The notes beneath the pieces are model-generated. The model saw nothing but the letters and a program-made list of their open reading frames with translations. It had not been told where the DNA came from and ran no database searches. Shown here piece after piece: positions 1 through 7,730 of a stretch of DNA of 16,601 bases (positions within the stretch are counted from its first letter, which is position 1; each line of letters starts with the position of its first letter). Both the position numbers and the translations under genes were made by a program. Where the stretch lies: positions 1 through 16,601 of the forward strand of contig CAIUGQ010000600.1 of the NCBI GenBank assembly GCA_903898725.1, read 5' to 3'. This DNA comes from an uncultured Burkholderiales bacterium. Lineage in GTDB: Bacteria > Pseudomonadota > Gammaproteobacteria > Burkholderiales > Burkholderiaceae_E.

Positions 1-945
1 CAGGCCGCGCGCACGCTCTGCGGTCAGCACGCCCTCGAGCGCGGCCGGGATCAGCACGTCGGAGTCGACCTGCCAGAACGCGTCGGCCTCGATCGCGTCG
101 GCACCGGCGAAGCCCGCGACACCGCCGTGCGCCTCGGCATGCGCGATCAGCGCGGGCACGTCGAGGCCCTGCGGCGCGAACACCGTGCCGCTCGCGTCCT
201 GCACGGCAACCACCTTCGCGCCGTGCGCCGCATAGAGCTCGGCTGCCGACGAACCGACGTTGCCGAAGCCCTGCACCGCGATGCGCGCGCCCTCGATCGG
301 CAGCCCGAGCCGGCGCGCGGCCTCGCGGCCGACCACGAACATGCCGCGCCCGGTCGCCTTGACGCGTCCGAGCGAGCCGCCGAGCGCGACCGGCTTGCCG
401 GTGACGACGCCGGTGGCGGTGGCGCCCACGTTCATCGAGTAGGTGTCCATCATCCAGGCCATCACCTGGGCGTTGGTGTTGACGTCCGGCGCGGGGATGT
501 CCTGCGTCGGCCCGATGACGATGCCGATCTCGCTCGTGTAGCGGCGCGTGACCCGCTCGAGCTCCTTCATCGACAGCCGGGATGGATCGCAGCGCACGCC
601 GCCCTTGGCGCCGCCGTACGGCAGGTTCACCGCGGCGTTCTTGATGGTCATCCAGGCGGCGAGCGCCATCACCTCCTCGAGCCGCACGTCGGGGTGGTAG
701 CGCACGCCGCCCTTGCCGGGGCCGCGCGAGAGGTTGTGCTGGACGCGGAAGCCCTCGAAGTGCGAGACGCTGCCGTCGTCCATCTCGATGGGAATGTCGA
801 CGACCAGGCAGCGCTTGGGACGCTTGAGGGTCTCGACCCAGCGCTCGAGGTGTCCGAGGTAGGGACGGACCCGCTCGATCTGGTCGAGGTAGGTGGCCCA
901 GGGGCCGGTCGGTTCGAGGCCGGGGGCGTAGGACAGGGCGGTCAT
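1..945 (-). CDS. gdhA: Glu/Leu/Phe/Val dehydrogenase (glutamate dehydrogenase), 3' end beyond window
   Basis: Catalyses reversible oxidative deamination of glutamate to 2-oxoglutarate and ammonia in the cytoplasm. 315 codons are visible of a family usually about 410-450 long, so roughly the last quarter lies outside the window. Seen: the substrate-binding motif GPGKGGVRYHPDV (residues 76-88, K78), IKNA with K102, the catalytic-lysine motif PYGGAKGGV (K114), PAPDV with D154, and the Rossmann dinucleotide motif GFGNVG at 226-231. The second strand of that fold ends VAVQD, an acidic residue that in this family often favours NAD over NADP; this cofactor assignment is inference. SDVLIPAALEG near residue 295 matches the conserved end of the nucleotide domain. 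The ATG at 945 has an AGGAG (complement of 951-955) five bases upstream. A 71-codon gene lies 37 bases upstream on the same strand. The symbol is by family; gudB/gluD-type naming is possible. Confidence 0.95.
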   Translation of the reverse strand, partial: MTALSYAPGLEPTGPWATYLDQIERVRPYLGHLERWVETLKRPKRCLVVDIPIEMDDGSVSHFEGFRVQHNLSRGPGKGGVRYHPDVRLEEVMALAAWMTIKNAAVNLPYGGAKGGVRCDPSRLSMKELERVTRRYTSEIGIVIGPTQDIPAPDVNTNAQVMAWMMDTYSMNVGATATGVVTGKPVALGGSLGRVKATGRGMFVVGREAARRLGLPIEGARIAVQGFGNVGSSAAELYAAHGAKVVAVQDASGTVFAPQGLDVPALIAHAEAHGGVAGFAGADAIEADAFWQVDSDVLIPAALEGVLTAERARGL

Positions 946-950
946 CGCGA

Positions 951-955
951 CTCCT
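951..955 (-). promoter_or_regulatory. Ribosome binding site of the glutamate dehydrogenase gene
   Basis: AGGAG on the minus strand, five bases before the ATG at 945. It is a clear Shine-Dalgarno match and fixes the start of the dehydrogenase. Confidence 0.8.
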
Positions 956-982
956 CGTGGGCGCCGCGGACCACCGGGACGG

Positions 983-1198
983 TCAGGCGCGCAGCTGCCG
1001 CAGGAAGCTTACGATCACCGACAGGCGAGCGGGGTCGTCCGTGTGGGCGCGTGCGGTGCGCAGGCGCGAGGCGAGGTCGGCGCGGCCGATCTTCGCGACG
1101 GCGGTACGGGTGTCGGCGGGGCCGATCGGAAGGCCGCTCTCGCGGAGCAGCAGGACGTCGGTCGGCAGGAGCTCGACCATGGCGGGATGGATGATCAT
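983..1198 (-). CDS. Hypothetical protein, 71 aa, upstream of gdhA
   Basis: I do not recognise the family. The frame from the ATG at 1198 encodes a 71-residue, non-membrane, Arg/Leu-rich protein beginning MIIHPAMVELL and ending VSFLRQLRA. Support for being real: nearly every codon ends in G or C (exceptions only CAT, CTT, CGT, GCA, GCT and GTA), the bias of the neighbouring real genes, and it lies 37 bases ahead of the dehydrogenase on the same strand, so the two could share a transcript. It has no cysteines, no signal peptide and no visible motif; the C-terminal half looks helical and basic. The ribosome binding site is poor (AAGAAA about a dozen bases upstream), and a second ATG at 1180 would give a 65-residue form. 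A long plus-strand frame covers the same DNA but looks like a shadow. It might be a small regulatory or accessory protein, but nothing visible says which. Confidence 0.55.
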   Translation of the reverse strand: MIIHPAMVELLPTDVLLLRESGLPIGPADTRTAVAKIGRADLASRLRTARAHTDDPARLSVIVSFLRQLRA

Positions 1199-3437
1199 GG
1201 TGTCTGGATGGTTTCTTCGTACTTGTAGGTGTCTTATCGGTCGCGGCCGTCGCTCAGGCAAGGGCAGAACGCACAGTGCGTGCCCGGCGGCGGCTGGCGG
1301 CCTGCAAGCGGTCGCCCGCGGGGCCGAGGGTGTCGCCGTATCGCCACGCCGGGTCACCGCCCTCGCGTCCGCGCTCGCCCTGGGACTGCCCCTCGGCCTG
1401 GGCGCCGCAGCTGCCCCCGCGGCCGAGCTCGAGGAGGTCGTCGTCTCGGCCTCGCGCACCTTGCAGCGCGCGTTCGACGCGCCCGCCGCGATCCAGTCCG
1501 TCGATGGCGCGCAGGTCCGTGCCGCTGGCCCCGGGATCGGCCTGTCCGAGTCGATGTCGCGGGTGCCCGGCCTGGTGGTGCTCGACCGGCAGAACCATGC
1601 CCAGGACCTGCAGGTGTCGATCCGCGGCTTCGGTGCCCGCTCGAGCTTCGGCATCCGCGGCCTGCGGGTGATCGTCGACGGCATCCCCGCGACCATGCCC
1701 GACGGGCAGGGCCAGCTGTCGACGGTGGTGCTGCCGGCGATCGAGCGCATCGAGGTGCTGCGCGGACCGCTCGCCCAGCTCTACGGCAACGCCGCTGGCG
1801 GCGTGCTGCAGGTCTTCACCCGCGAGGGGGCGTCGCCGGCGAGCCTCGGTGCCGAGCTGTACGGCGGCAGCTGGGGCACCGTGCGCGGCGGCCTCTCGGG
1901 CTCGACCCGCTCGGGCGCGTTCGCCGGTCGCATCGACGCCACCACCTTCGAGACCGACGGCTGGCGTGCCCACAGCGAAGCGACCCGACGGCAGCAGGAC
2001 GCCCGGCTGTCCTGGGACGCGCCGACCGGCACCCGCGTCGGGCTGGTCGCCAACGCCTTCACGCTGCGTGCGCTCGATCCGGGCGGCCTGACCCGCGCGC
2101 AGCTCGAGGCCGATCCGCGCCAGGCTGCGCCCGCCGCGCTCGCGCAGGACGCGCGCAAGTCGGTCGTCCAGCAGCAGGCGGGGCTCACCGTCGAACACCG
2201 CGTCGACGCCGACACGCGGCTGTCCGCGCGCCTGTACGGGGGCCGGCGCGAGCTCGACAACGCGCTGTCCGTGCCGCTGTCGGCGCAGCTCGCGCCGACC
2301 TCGTCGGGCGGCATCGTCGAGCTCGACCGGCGCTACTCGGGGCTCGGGCTGCAGTGGTCGCAGCGGCTGCGGCTGGGCGGCGCCGTGCTGGAGGCCGTCG
2401 CGGGCGTCGACCTCGACGCGATGAGCGAGCTCAGGCGCGGCTACCTCAACGACGCCGGCGTGCGCGGCGCGCTCAAGCGCGACGAGACCGACCGGGTGAG
2501 CAACCGCGACTGGTACGCGCAGCTCGCCTGGCACGTCGACCCCGAGTGGACCGCGACGCTCGGCGTGCGCTCGAGCCGGGTGCGCTTCGACACCGACGAC
2601 CGGTTCGTCGCGCCCGGCAATCCGGACGACAGCGGCCGCGTCGACTACGACGCGGTGAGTCCGGTGGCGGGCCTCGCCTGGCATGCGAGCGAGACCCTGA
2701 ACGTCTATGCGAACCTCGGCCGCGGCTTCGAGACGCCGACCCTCGCCGAGCTGGCCTACCGCCCCGGTGCCAGCGGCCTGAACGATTCGCTGAACGCCGC
2801 ACGCTCGCGGCATGCCGAGCTCGGCGCGAAGTGGCGCCCGATCGCGGGCGGACGGCTGGACCTCGCGGTCTTCGACATCCGCACCGACGACGAGATCGTC
2901 GTCGCGACCAACGTCGGCGGCCGCTCGACCTTCCGCAACGGCGGACGCACGCAGCGGCGCGGCATCGAGCTCGCCTGGGCGCAGCAGCTCGCGCCCGCGT
3001 GGCGCGCGCAGGCCGCGCTCAGCGTGCTCGATGCCCGGTTCGTCGACGGGTTCGGTGTCGGCGCCTCGAGTGTCGCGCCGGGCAACCGGCTGCCCGGCAC
3101 GCCCGGACGGCGCGCGTTCGCCGAGCTCGCCTGGGCGCCGGCGCCCGCGCACGGGCCGTTCGCCGCGGCCGCGCTCGTGCACAGCGGACGGCTCCTCGTC
3201 GACGATGCGAACACCGATGCGAGCGCCGCGTGGACGGTGCTGAACCTGCGGGTCGGCCTGCGCCAGCAGCTCGGTCCGTGGCGCCTCTCGCAGGTCGTGT
3301 ACCTCGAGAACGCGACCGGCCGGTCGTACATCGGCTCGGTGATCGTCAACGAGGCGAACCAGCGCTTCTTCGAGCCGTCACCCGGTCGCAGCTGGTATGC
3401 GGGGGTGTCGGTGGCGTATGTGTTCGGTCAGCGCTGA
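1197..3437 (+). CDS. TonB-dependent outer-membrane receptor, YncD/PqqU-like (start uncertain)
   Basis: Outer-membrane active transporter powered by TonB-ExbBD. Numbering from the ATG at 1197: a hydrophobic signal core at 53-73 with likely cleavage after A75 or A76, a TonB-box-like EEVVVSA at 79-85, a plug domain to about 210, and a 22-strand-type barrel to the C-terminus. The plug has SIRGFGARSSFGIRG (141-155), VDGIPATMPDGQGQ (160-173) and VLRGPLAQLYGNAAGGV (187-203). These closely match E. coli YncD, characterised as the PQQ importer PqqU; I infer a similar small-ligand role, but the substrate is unproven. Total 746 codons; the mature part of about 670 residues fits YncD. Odd: from this start the signal peptide has about 50 extra N-terminal residues, and no ATG, GTG or TTG lies in frame between 1202 and the signal core, so the real start may be non-canonical or a frameshift may be present. 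It converges on the ABC operon, 49 bases away. Confidence 0.88.
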   Translation: MVSGWFLRTCRCLIGRGRRSGKGRTHSACPAAAGGLQAVARGAEGVAVSPRRVTALASALALGLPLGLGAAAAPAAELEEVVVSASRTLQRAFDAPAAIQSVDGAQVRAAGPGIGLSESMSRVPGLVVLDRQNHAQDLQVSIRGFGARSSFGIRGLRVIVDGIPATMPDGQGQLSTVVLPAIERIEVLRGPLAQLYGNAAGGVLQVFTREGASPASLGAELYGGSWGTVRGGLSGSTRSGAFAGRIDATTFETDGWRAHSEATRRQQDARLSWDAPTGTRVGLVANAFTLRALDPGGLTRAQLEADPRQAAPAALAQDARKSVVQQQAGLTVEHRVDADTRLSARLYGGRRELDNALSVPLSAQLAPTSSGGIVELDRRYSGLGLQWSQRLRLGGAVLEAVAGVDLDAMSELRRGYLNDAGVRGALKRDETDRVSNRDWYAQLAWHVDPEWTATLGVRSSRVRFDTDDRFVAPGNPDDSGRVDYDAVSPVAGLAWHASETLNVYANLGRGFETPTLAELAYRPGASGLNDSLNAARSRHAELGAKWRPIAGGRLDLAVFDIRTDDEIVVATNVGGRSTFRNGGRTQRRGIELAWAQQLAPAWRAQAALSVLDARFVDGFGVGASSVAPGNRLPGTPGRRAFAELAWAPAPAHGPFAAAALVHSGRLLVDDANTDASAAWTVLNLRVGLRQQLGPWRLSQVVYLENATGRSYIGSVIVNEANQRFFEPSPGRSWYAGVSVAYVFGQR
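1262..1285 (+). other. Stem-loop in the 5' leader of the TonB receptor gene
   Basis: GGGCA (1262-1266), a GAA bulge, then CGCAC (1270-1274), a single A, GTGCG (1276-1280) and TGCCC (1281-1285): two stacked perfect inverted repeats. Because a one-base loop is impossible, the apex would open to CGC-ACAGT-GCG. There is no U-tract after it, so it is not a classical terminator. It lies just before the region coding for the receptor signal peptide and might be a leader structure. Function unknown. Confidence 0.4.
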
Positions 3438-3465
3438 ACCGCCGTCCGCCCTACGACCGAGCGGG

Positions 3466-3482
3466 CCGCGTCTTGGGCGCGG
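3466..3482. terminator. Possible terminator hairpin between convergent genes
   Basis: CCGCG, a seven-base loop TCTTGGG, then CGCGG, in the 49-base gap where the TonB receptor gene (plus) and the MalG-like permease gene (minus) converge. The stem is short and no T-tract follows on either strand, so it is only a candidate bidirectional terminator supported mainly by position. Confidence 0.35.
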
Positions 3483-3486
3483 TCGA

Positions 3487-4317
3487 TCAACCCTTGACCG
3501 CACCAGCCGTCAGCCCGCTGATGATCTGACGCGCGGCGACGAAGGTGAAGATCAGCGGCGGGATGGCGATGAGGCTGGCCATCGCCATGACCTTGCCCCA
3601 GTCGACACCAAGATCGGTGATGAACAGCGAGGCGGCTACCGGCAGGGTGCGGGTATGGCGGTCGGTCAGCACCAGCGCGAGGATGAACTCGTTCCAGGAG
3701 ATGCGGAAGGTGAAGATGGACGCGGCGGCGAGCCCGGGTGCCATCAGCGGGAGAAGCACCTTGGTGAAGACCCGGATCGGGCCGCAGCCGTCTATCGCAG
3801 CCGCCTCTTCGAGTTCGATCGGCACCTGCAGCACGAACCCATACAGCAGCCAGATCGTGAACGGCAGGTTGACCGCCACGTACAGCAGCACCAGGCCCCA
3901 GAGGCTGTTGACCAGCTGCCACTCGTTCCAGATCATGAAGACCGGAATCGCCAGCACCGCCAGCGGCACCGTGCGCAGCAGCAGCGTGGTGTAGGCCACC
4001 GCCTGCCGACCCGGAAACCGGAAGCGCGCCAGACCGTAGGCGGCCATGCAGCCCAGTGTCAGCGTGATGACGGTCGACACCACGCCCACAAAGAGGCTGT
4101 TCCACAGATAGCGGTCCAGTCGGTCTTCCTGGAGCACCGCGCGGTAGTTCTCCAGCGTGGGAAGGAAGAGGAAGTTGAGCGGCTCGGCGAAGATCTGAAC
4201 CTGCTGGCGCAGGCTGGTGGCGAAGATGACCACGATCGGCAGCACGCACAGCAGTGCCAGCACGATCAGCATCGCGTAGTGACCGATCACCACCGGCAGC
4301 GGGCGTCTGATGCTCAA
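3487..4317 (-). CDS. Carbohydrate ABC transporter permease, MalG-like
   Basis: Second inner-membrane permease of a CUT1-type sugar importer (BPD_transp_1 family). 276 residues, usual for MalG/UgpE-type subunits. About six membrane segments are visible, the first at 12-33. The EAA loop that docks on the ATPase is ELEEAAAIDGCGP (168-180) with E171, A172, A173 and G177, followed by LP at 189-190. The start is the TTG at 4317: it overlaps the TGA of the MalF-like gene as TTGA and has AAGGAA (complement of 4323-4328) five bases upstream, lying inside the last codons of the upstream gene. This implies translational coupling and a roughly one-to-one supply of the two permeases. The reading frame stays open far upstream, but that part is a shadow of the partner gene. 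Last gene of the operon. Substrate not determinable from sequence. Confidence 0.93.
   Translation of the reverse strand: MSIRRPLPVVIGHYAMLIVLALLCVLPIVVIFATSLRQQVQIFAEPLNFLFLPTLENYRAVLQEDRLDRYLWNSLFVGVVSTVITLTLGCMAAYGLARFRFPGRQAVAYTTLLLRTVPLAVLAIPVFMIWNEWQLVNSLWGLVLLYVAVNLPFTIWLLYGFVLQVPIELEEAAAIDGCGPIRVFTKVLLPLMAPGLAAASIFTFRISWNEFILALVLTDRHTRTLPVAASLFITDLGVDWGKVMAMASLIAIPPLIFTFVAARQIISGLTAGAVKG
4314..4317 (-). other. TTGA stop/start overlap between the two permease genes
   Basis: On the minus strand TTGA serves as the TTG start of the MalG-like gene and the TGA stop of the MalF-like gene. With AAGGAA placed five bases before the TTG this is a typical translational coupling junction. Confidence 0.75.
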
Positions 4318-5189
4318 CGCGATTCCTTCATCGGATTGCTCAGGCGAAGGGCGCCCCACGAGAGCAGTGCCACCACCACCAGCAGCAGCACGCTGATGGC
4401 CGCGGCGACGCCGAGCTGCTGGCCGACGAACGCGGTCTTGTAGATGTGCAGCGACAGGATCTCGGTGCTGTCGCCCGGACCGCCGAAGGTCAGCACGTAC
4501 ACCACCTCCAGCACCCTGAACGCATCGATCAGCCGCATCATCAGCGTGATGGCGATGACATGCATGATCATCGGCAGCTTGACCCGGAAGGTCATCTGCA
4601 ACCAGCGCGCACCGTCGATGCGCGACGCCTCGATGACCGAGCCGTCCACGTTGGCCAGCGCGGCGATGATCATGATGAACACGAAGGGCGTCCACTGCCA
4701 GATGTCGGCCACCACGATGGCCACGAAGGCCAGCGACGGGTCGGCGAGCCAGGTCCTCGGTGCCAGTCCGACCAGCGCGAACGCGGCGTTGATCAGGCCG
4801 AACTGGGCGTCGAACATGTAGCGCCAGACGAGGCCGACCGCGATCGGTGCGATCATCATCGGCAGGATGAACAGCGTCCGGAAGAACGCCATGCCTCGCA
4901 CCTTGTGCTCGAGCGCCAGCGCCAGCGCGATGCCGAGCGCCATCTCGGCCGACACGCACACGGCCGCGAACAGCAGCGTGGTGCGCAGCGACGACCACAC
5001 CATCGGGTTGCCGAAGGCGGTGGCGAAATTCTTCCAGCCCACCGTCACCGCGCTTTCCCAGGGCGTGCCCATGCTCCAGTCGTAACCCGCGAGCTGGAAC
5101 GCCGCGAGCACAGGATATAGGCAGGCCGCCGCCATCACGAGGACGGCAGGGCCGACGTACAGGGCCGGAATCCAGCGGGAGGTGCGCAT
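4314..5189 (-). CDS. Carbohydrate ABC transporter permease, MalF-like
   Basis: First inner-membrane permease of the CUT1-type importer. 291 residues from the ATG at 5189, with membrane segments near 9-31, 68-92, 104-125, 153-176, 206-222 and 260-281. The EAA motif is VIEASRIDGARW (185-196) with E187, A188 and G193, then LP at 205-206. LTFGGPGDSTEILSLHIY (233-250) is typical of UgpA/LacF/MalF-type subunits. Compared with E. coli MalF it lacks the large periplasmic insert, as is usual for short CUT1 permeases. No good Shine-Dalgarno precedes the ATG; the gap from the binding-protein gene is 22 bases, so translation may depend on the upstream reading. It overlaps the next permease by four bases. 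Pairs with the MalG-like protein to form the channel. Confidence 0.93.
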   Translation of the reverse strand: MRTSRWIPALYVGPAVLVMAAACLYPVLAAFQLAGYDWSMGTPWESAVTVGWKNFATAFGNPMVWSSLRTTLLFAAVCVSAEMALGIALALALEHKVRGMAFFRTLFILPMMIAPIAVGLVWRYMFDAQFGLINAAFALVGLAPRTWLADPSLAFVAIVVADIWQWTPFVFIMIIAALANVDGSVIEASRIDGARWLQMTFRVKLPMIMHVIAITLMMRLIDAFRVLEVVYVLTFGGPGDSTEILSLHIYKTAFVGQQLGVAAAISVLLLVVVALLSWGALRLSNPMKESR

Positions 5190-5211
5190 GGCGGTCGGCG
5201 GTGGCGGGGCG

Positions 5212-6543
5212 TCAGATCTTGTAGCCGGCCTCGCGCATGATCGCGGTGACCTGCGGCACCGCGCCGTTCAACGCGTCTTCGGCGCTCTTCTTGCCGGTCA
5301 GTGCCTCGGAGATCGCGACGCCGAGCGTCTGGACGTTGATCTTGTCCCAGACAGGGATGATCGGCCGCCAGTCGGGGTTGCTGTACTTGAGCGCCTCGAC
5401 GAAGGTGATGAATTCCGGGTACCGGCGGACCGCGTCGACGTCGCGCAGCGTGGAGTTGCGCATCGGTGCACCGCCGAGCAGGGTCACGGCCTTGTCCTGC
5501 GTCTTTGAGGTCAGCCATTGCATCAGCAGGAACCCGGCTTCCGGGTTCTTGGCGTTTCTCGGGATCGCCAGCCCCAGGCCTCCGGACTGCGATGCGCGCC
5601 GCGCGCCCTTCGGGTGCAACGCCCAGCTGACCTTGCCCACCACCTGGCTGCGGGCCGGGTCGGCAACCACCCCGGCCAGCGAGGTGGAGTCGAGGTACAT
5701 CGCCGCCTTGCCCTGCAGGAATGCGGTGTTCGCCTCGCCCTGCCCGTAGCCTGCGATACCGGCCGGACCGGTCGCCACCACGTTCTGCAGGAACTTCAGC
5801 GCGTCGATGCCGATCTTGTCGTTGAAGCGAGGGCGCCACTGGTCATCGAACACGCTTCCGCCCAGCGGGTTCAGATGCAGCAGCCAGGCGTGCACCGCCT
5901 GGTGACCCGCTTGGCCGCGGCTGGTCAGCGCTCCCAAGCCGGTCCGCTCCTTGACGACGGGCAGCAGCTTGCGGAACTCGTCGTAGGTCTCGGGCACCTT
6001 GAGCCTGTGCTCTTCGAAGAGATCGCGCCGATAGGCGAGCACCGAGGTCTCCGCGCCGTAGGGCAGCCCGTAGAGTTTGGCACCCTGGCCGGCCAGATAG
6101 CCCTTGGGGCCGCCGACCAGACCGAGGTTCTCCAGGTAGATCGGGACGATGTCCTTCATGTCGTAGGCCGGATCGGCCAGCGAGGCATCGGTGAAGAACG
6201 GCTCCAGGGGGCGAATCAGGTTCTTCGCGACGTACTCGCCCTTCCACATGACGATGTAGCAGCCCAGATCGAAGTCGCCGCTCGGCTTCGCCATCTCGAG
6301 CAGTTGCCGTTCCTTGAGCCGGCCGATGGCCACCTTGTCGACTTCGACCTTGATGCCGGTCTCCTTGGTAAACGCCGGCAGCAGGTTCTGCATCGCGTCG
6401 TAGTGAGGATGCGCGGGGATGTTCATCACCACGGTCTTGCCCGCGTACTTGGCGAAGCGGTTCTGCGCGTTCACGCCGCCGAAGGGCAGGCTGGCACCGA
6501 ACGCTGTGATGGTGGCGCTCTTGATCAGGTCTCTGCGTCGCAT
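5212..6543 (-). CDS. Extracellular solute-binding protein family 1 (sugar ABC transporter), Tat-type signal
   Basis: Periplasmic receptor of the ABC importer, SBP_bac_1 fold, 443 residues, the normal size for CUT1 binding proteins. The N-terminus MRRRDLIKSATITAFG has a twin-arginine signature (RRxLIK) before a weakly hydrophobic stretch and a cleavage-like VNA|QN near residue 27, suggesting export folded through Tat, as for some sugar-binding proteins. The lobes show typical sequences such as KLYGLPYGAETSVLAYRRDL, LQGKAAMYLDSTSL and SGGLGLAIPRNAKNPEAG. Start chosen at 6543 because it puts the twin arginines at the N-terminus and has GGAG (complement of 6551-6554) seven bases upstream; an ATG eight codons earlier also exists. 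It lies 64 bases after the ATPase gene, the largest gap in the operon. Ligand unknown: sugar, polyol or related solute. Confidence 0.93.
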   Translation of the reverse strand: MRRRDLIKSATITAFGASLPFGGVNAQNRFAKYAGKTVVMNIPAHPHYDAMQNLLPAFTKETGIKVEVDKVAIGRLKERQLLEMAKPSGDFDLGCYIVMWKGEYVAKNLIRPLEPFFTDASLADPAYDMKDIVPIYLENLGLVGGPKGYLAGQGAKLYGLPYGAETSVLAYRRDLFEEHRLKVPETYDEFRKLLPVVKERTGLGALTSRGQAGHQAVHAWLLHLNPLGGSVFDDQWRPRFNDKIGIDALKFLQNVVATGPAGIAGYGQGEANTAFLQGKAAMYLDSTSLAGVVADPARSQVVGKVSWALHPKGARRASQSGGLGLAIPRNAKNPEAGFLLMQWLTSKTQDKAVTLLGGAPMRNSTLRDVDAVRRYPEFITFVEALKYSNPDWRPIIPVWDKINVQTLGVAISEALTGKKSAEDALNGAVPQVTAIMREAGYKI

Positions 6544-6607
6544 GAAGTGTCTCCGGATGGGTGCCACGGGGTGTGGCGGGTGCGCTCTGTGGCGCCTTCG
6601 TTGGTCG

Positions 6608-7717
6608 TCAGGGTCGCAACGCCATGCCGCTCGCGTTGTCGAAGATGTGCAGGTCGTCCGTCCCGACCGTCAGGCCGAGCTTCTGGTGGAGTAGCGCATG
6701 CGCGTCCCCCGGCAGGGTCGCGGTGATGCGCTGGCCGCCGGGCGTATCGAGATGCCCGACCACCTGGCTTTCCGTGCCCAAGTACTCGACCACGTCGGCT
6801 CTCAGCGTCAGCGCCGCGCCGTCGGCGACCACTCGAAGTGCCTGAGGGCGAACGCCTACCGTCAGCTTCTGGTCGAGGGCCTGCAGGCGGCCGCGCAGCC
6901 AGTGTGGAGCGGGCAGCTCGAAGCCCTCCCCGCGCAGGTGGCCGTGCCCGCTGCCGGCATCGAAGCGCGCATCGAGCAGGTTCATCGTCGGTGTGCCGAT
7001 GAAGGCCGCGACGAACAGTGTGGCCGGCTGGTTGAACACCTCGCTGGGCGTTCCCACCTGCTGGATGCGTCCCTTGTCGAAGATGACGATCCGATCGGCC
7101 AGCGTCATGGCCTCGATCTGGTCGTGAGTCACGTAGACCGTGGTCTTGCCCAGGCGTTCGTGCAGCAGCGCGAGCTCGGCCCGCATGTGGCCGCGCAGTT
7201 TCGCGTCGAGGTTCGACAGCGGCTCGTCGAACAGGAACACTCGCGGTTCGCGCACGATCGCCCTGCCGATCGCCACGCGCTGCCGCTGACCGCCCGACAG
7301 CTCCTTGGGCTTGCGCTCGAGCAGATGCTCGATGTTCAGCACCTGCGCCGCGCGGGCCACCTTGGCCCGGATCTCGCTGTCGGGTCGTCTGGCCAACTCG
7401 AGCGCGAAGCTCATGTTCTGCGCGACGTTCATGTGCGGATAGAGCGCATAGCTCTGGAACACCATCGCGATGTCACGCGCCATCGGTGCGGCATCCGTAA
7501 CATCCCGGCCGCCGATCAGGATGCGGCCCTCGGTGACCTCCTCCAGCCCGGCGATCATCCGCAACGTGGTGCTCTTGCCGCAGCCGGACTCGCCCAGCAG
7601 GACTACGAACTCGCCCTCCGCCACTTGCAGGTCGAGCTGCGTGACCACGGTCACGTCGCCGAAGCGCTTGACCACGCCGCGCAGCTCCAGGCCAGGTGTG
7701 AGGGACGACGGGGTCAT
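6608..7717 (-). CDS. Sugar ABC transporter ATP-binding protein, MalK/UgpC-like
   Basis: Cytoplasmic ATPase energising the importer. 369 residues from the ATG at 7717. Seen in order: Walker A GESGCGKST (42-50), Q-loop Q88 in VFQSYALYPHM, signature LSGGQRQR (140-147), Walker B VFLFDEP (160-166, D164 and E165), D-loop SNLDAKLR, switch H198 in VTHDQ, then a C-terminal TOBE/MalK-type regulatory extension from about 240, with VGVRPQAL typical of UgpC/MalK/MsmK. All catalytic residues are intact. The gene begins 13 bases after the b561 gene and has only a weak Shine-Dalgarno, so coupling to the upstream gene is likely. MalK-family ATPases can serve several importers, but here the binding protein and both permeases follow immediately, so it most likely works with them. 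Confidence 0.95.
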   Translation of the reverse strand: MTPSSLTPGLELRGVVKRFGDVTVVTQLDLQVAEGEFVVLLGESGCGKSTTLRMIAGLEEVTEGRILIGGRDVTDAAPMARDIAMVFQSYALYPHMNVAQNMSFALELARRPDSEIRAKVARAAQVLNIEHLLERKPKELSGGQRQRVAIGRAIVREPRVFLFDEPLSNLDAKLRGHMRAELALLHERLGKTTVYVTHDQIEAMTLADRIVIFDKGRIQQVGTPSEVFNQPATLFVAAFIGTPTMNLLDARFDAGSGHGHLRGEGFELPAPHWLRGRLQALDQKLTVGVRPQALRVVADGAALTLRADVVEYLGTESQVVGHLDTPGGQRITATLPGDAHALLHQKLGLTVGTDDLHIFDNASGMALRP

Positions 7718-7730
7718 GGGGAGTGAGGCC

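Noticed and set aside
957..1196. Plus-strand extension of the TonB receptor to 957
   Set aside because: This part is antisense to the small gene ahead of gdhA, has no signal-peptide character and would make the receptor over 820 residues.
1199..1370. Cobalamin riboswitch before the TonB receptor
   Set aside because: I looked for the conserved B12-box and the GCCACTG-type core and did not find them; the receptor motifs also point to YncD/PqqU and not BtuB.
1254..3182. 642-codon open frame on the minus strand
   Set aside because: It is the exact antisense of the TonB receptor gene, with no family motif and composition rich in Arg, Ala and Gly; long antisense frames are expected at this GC content.
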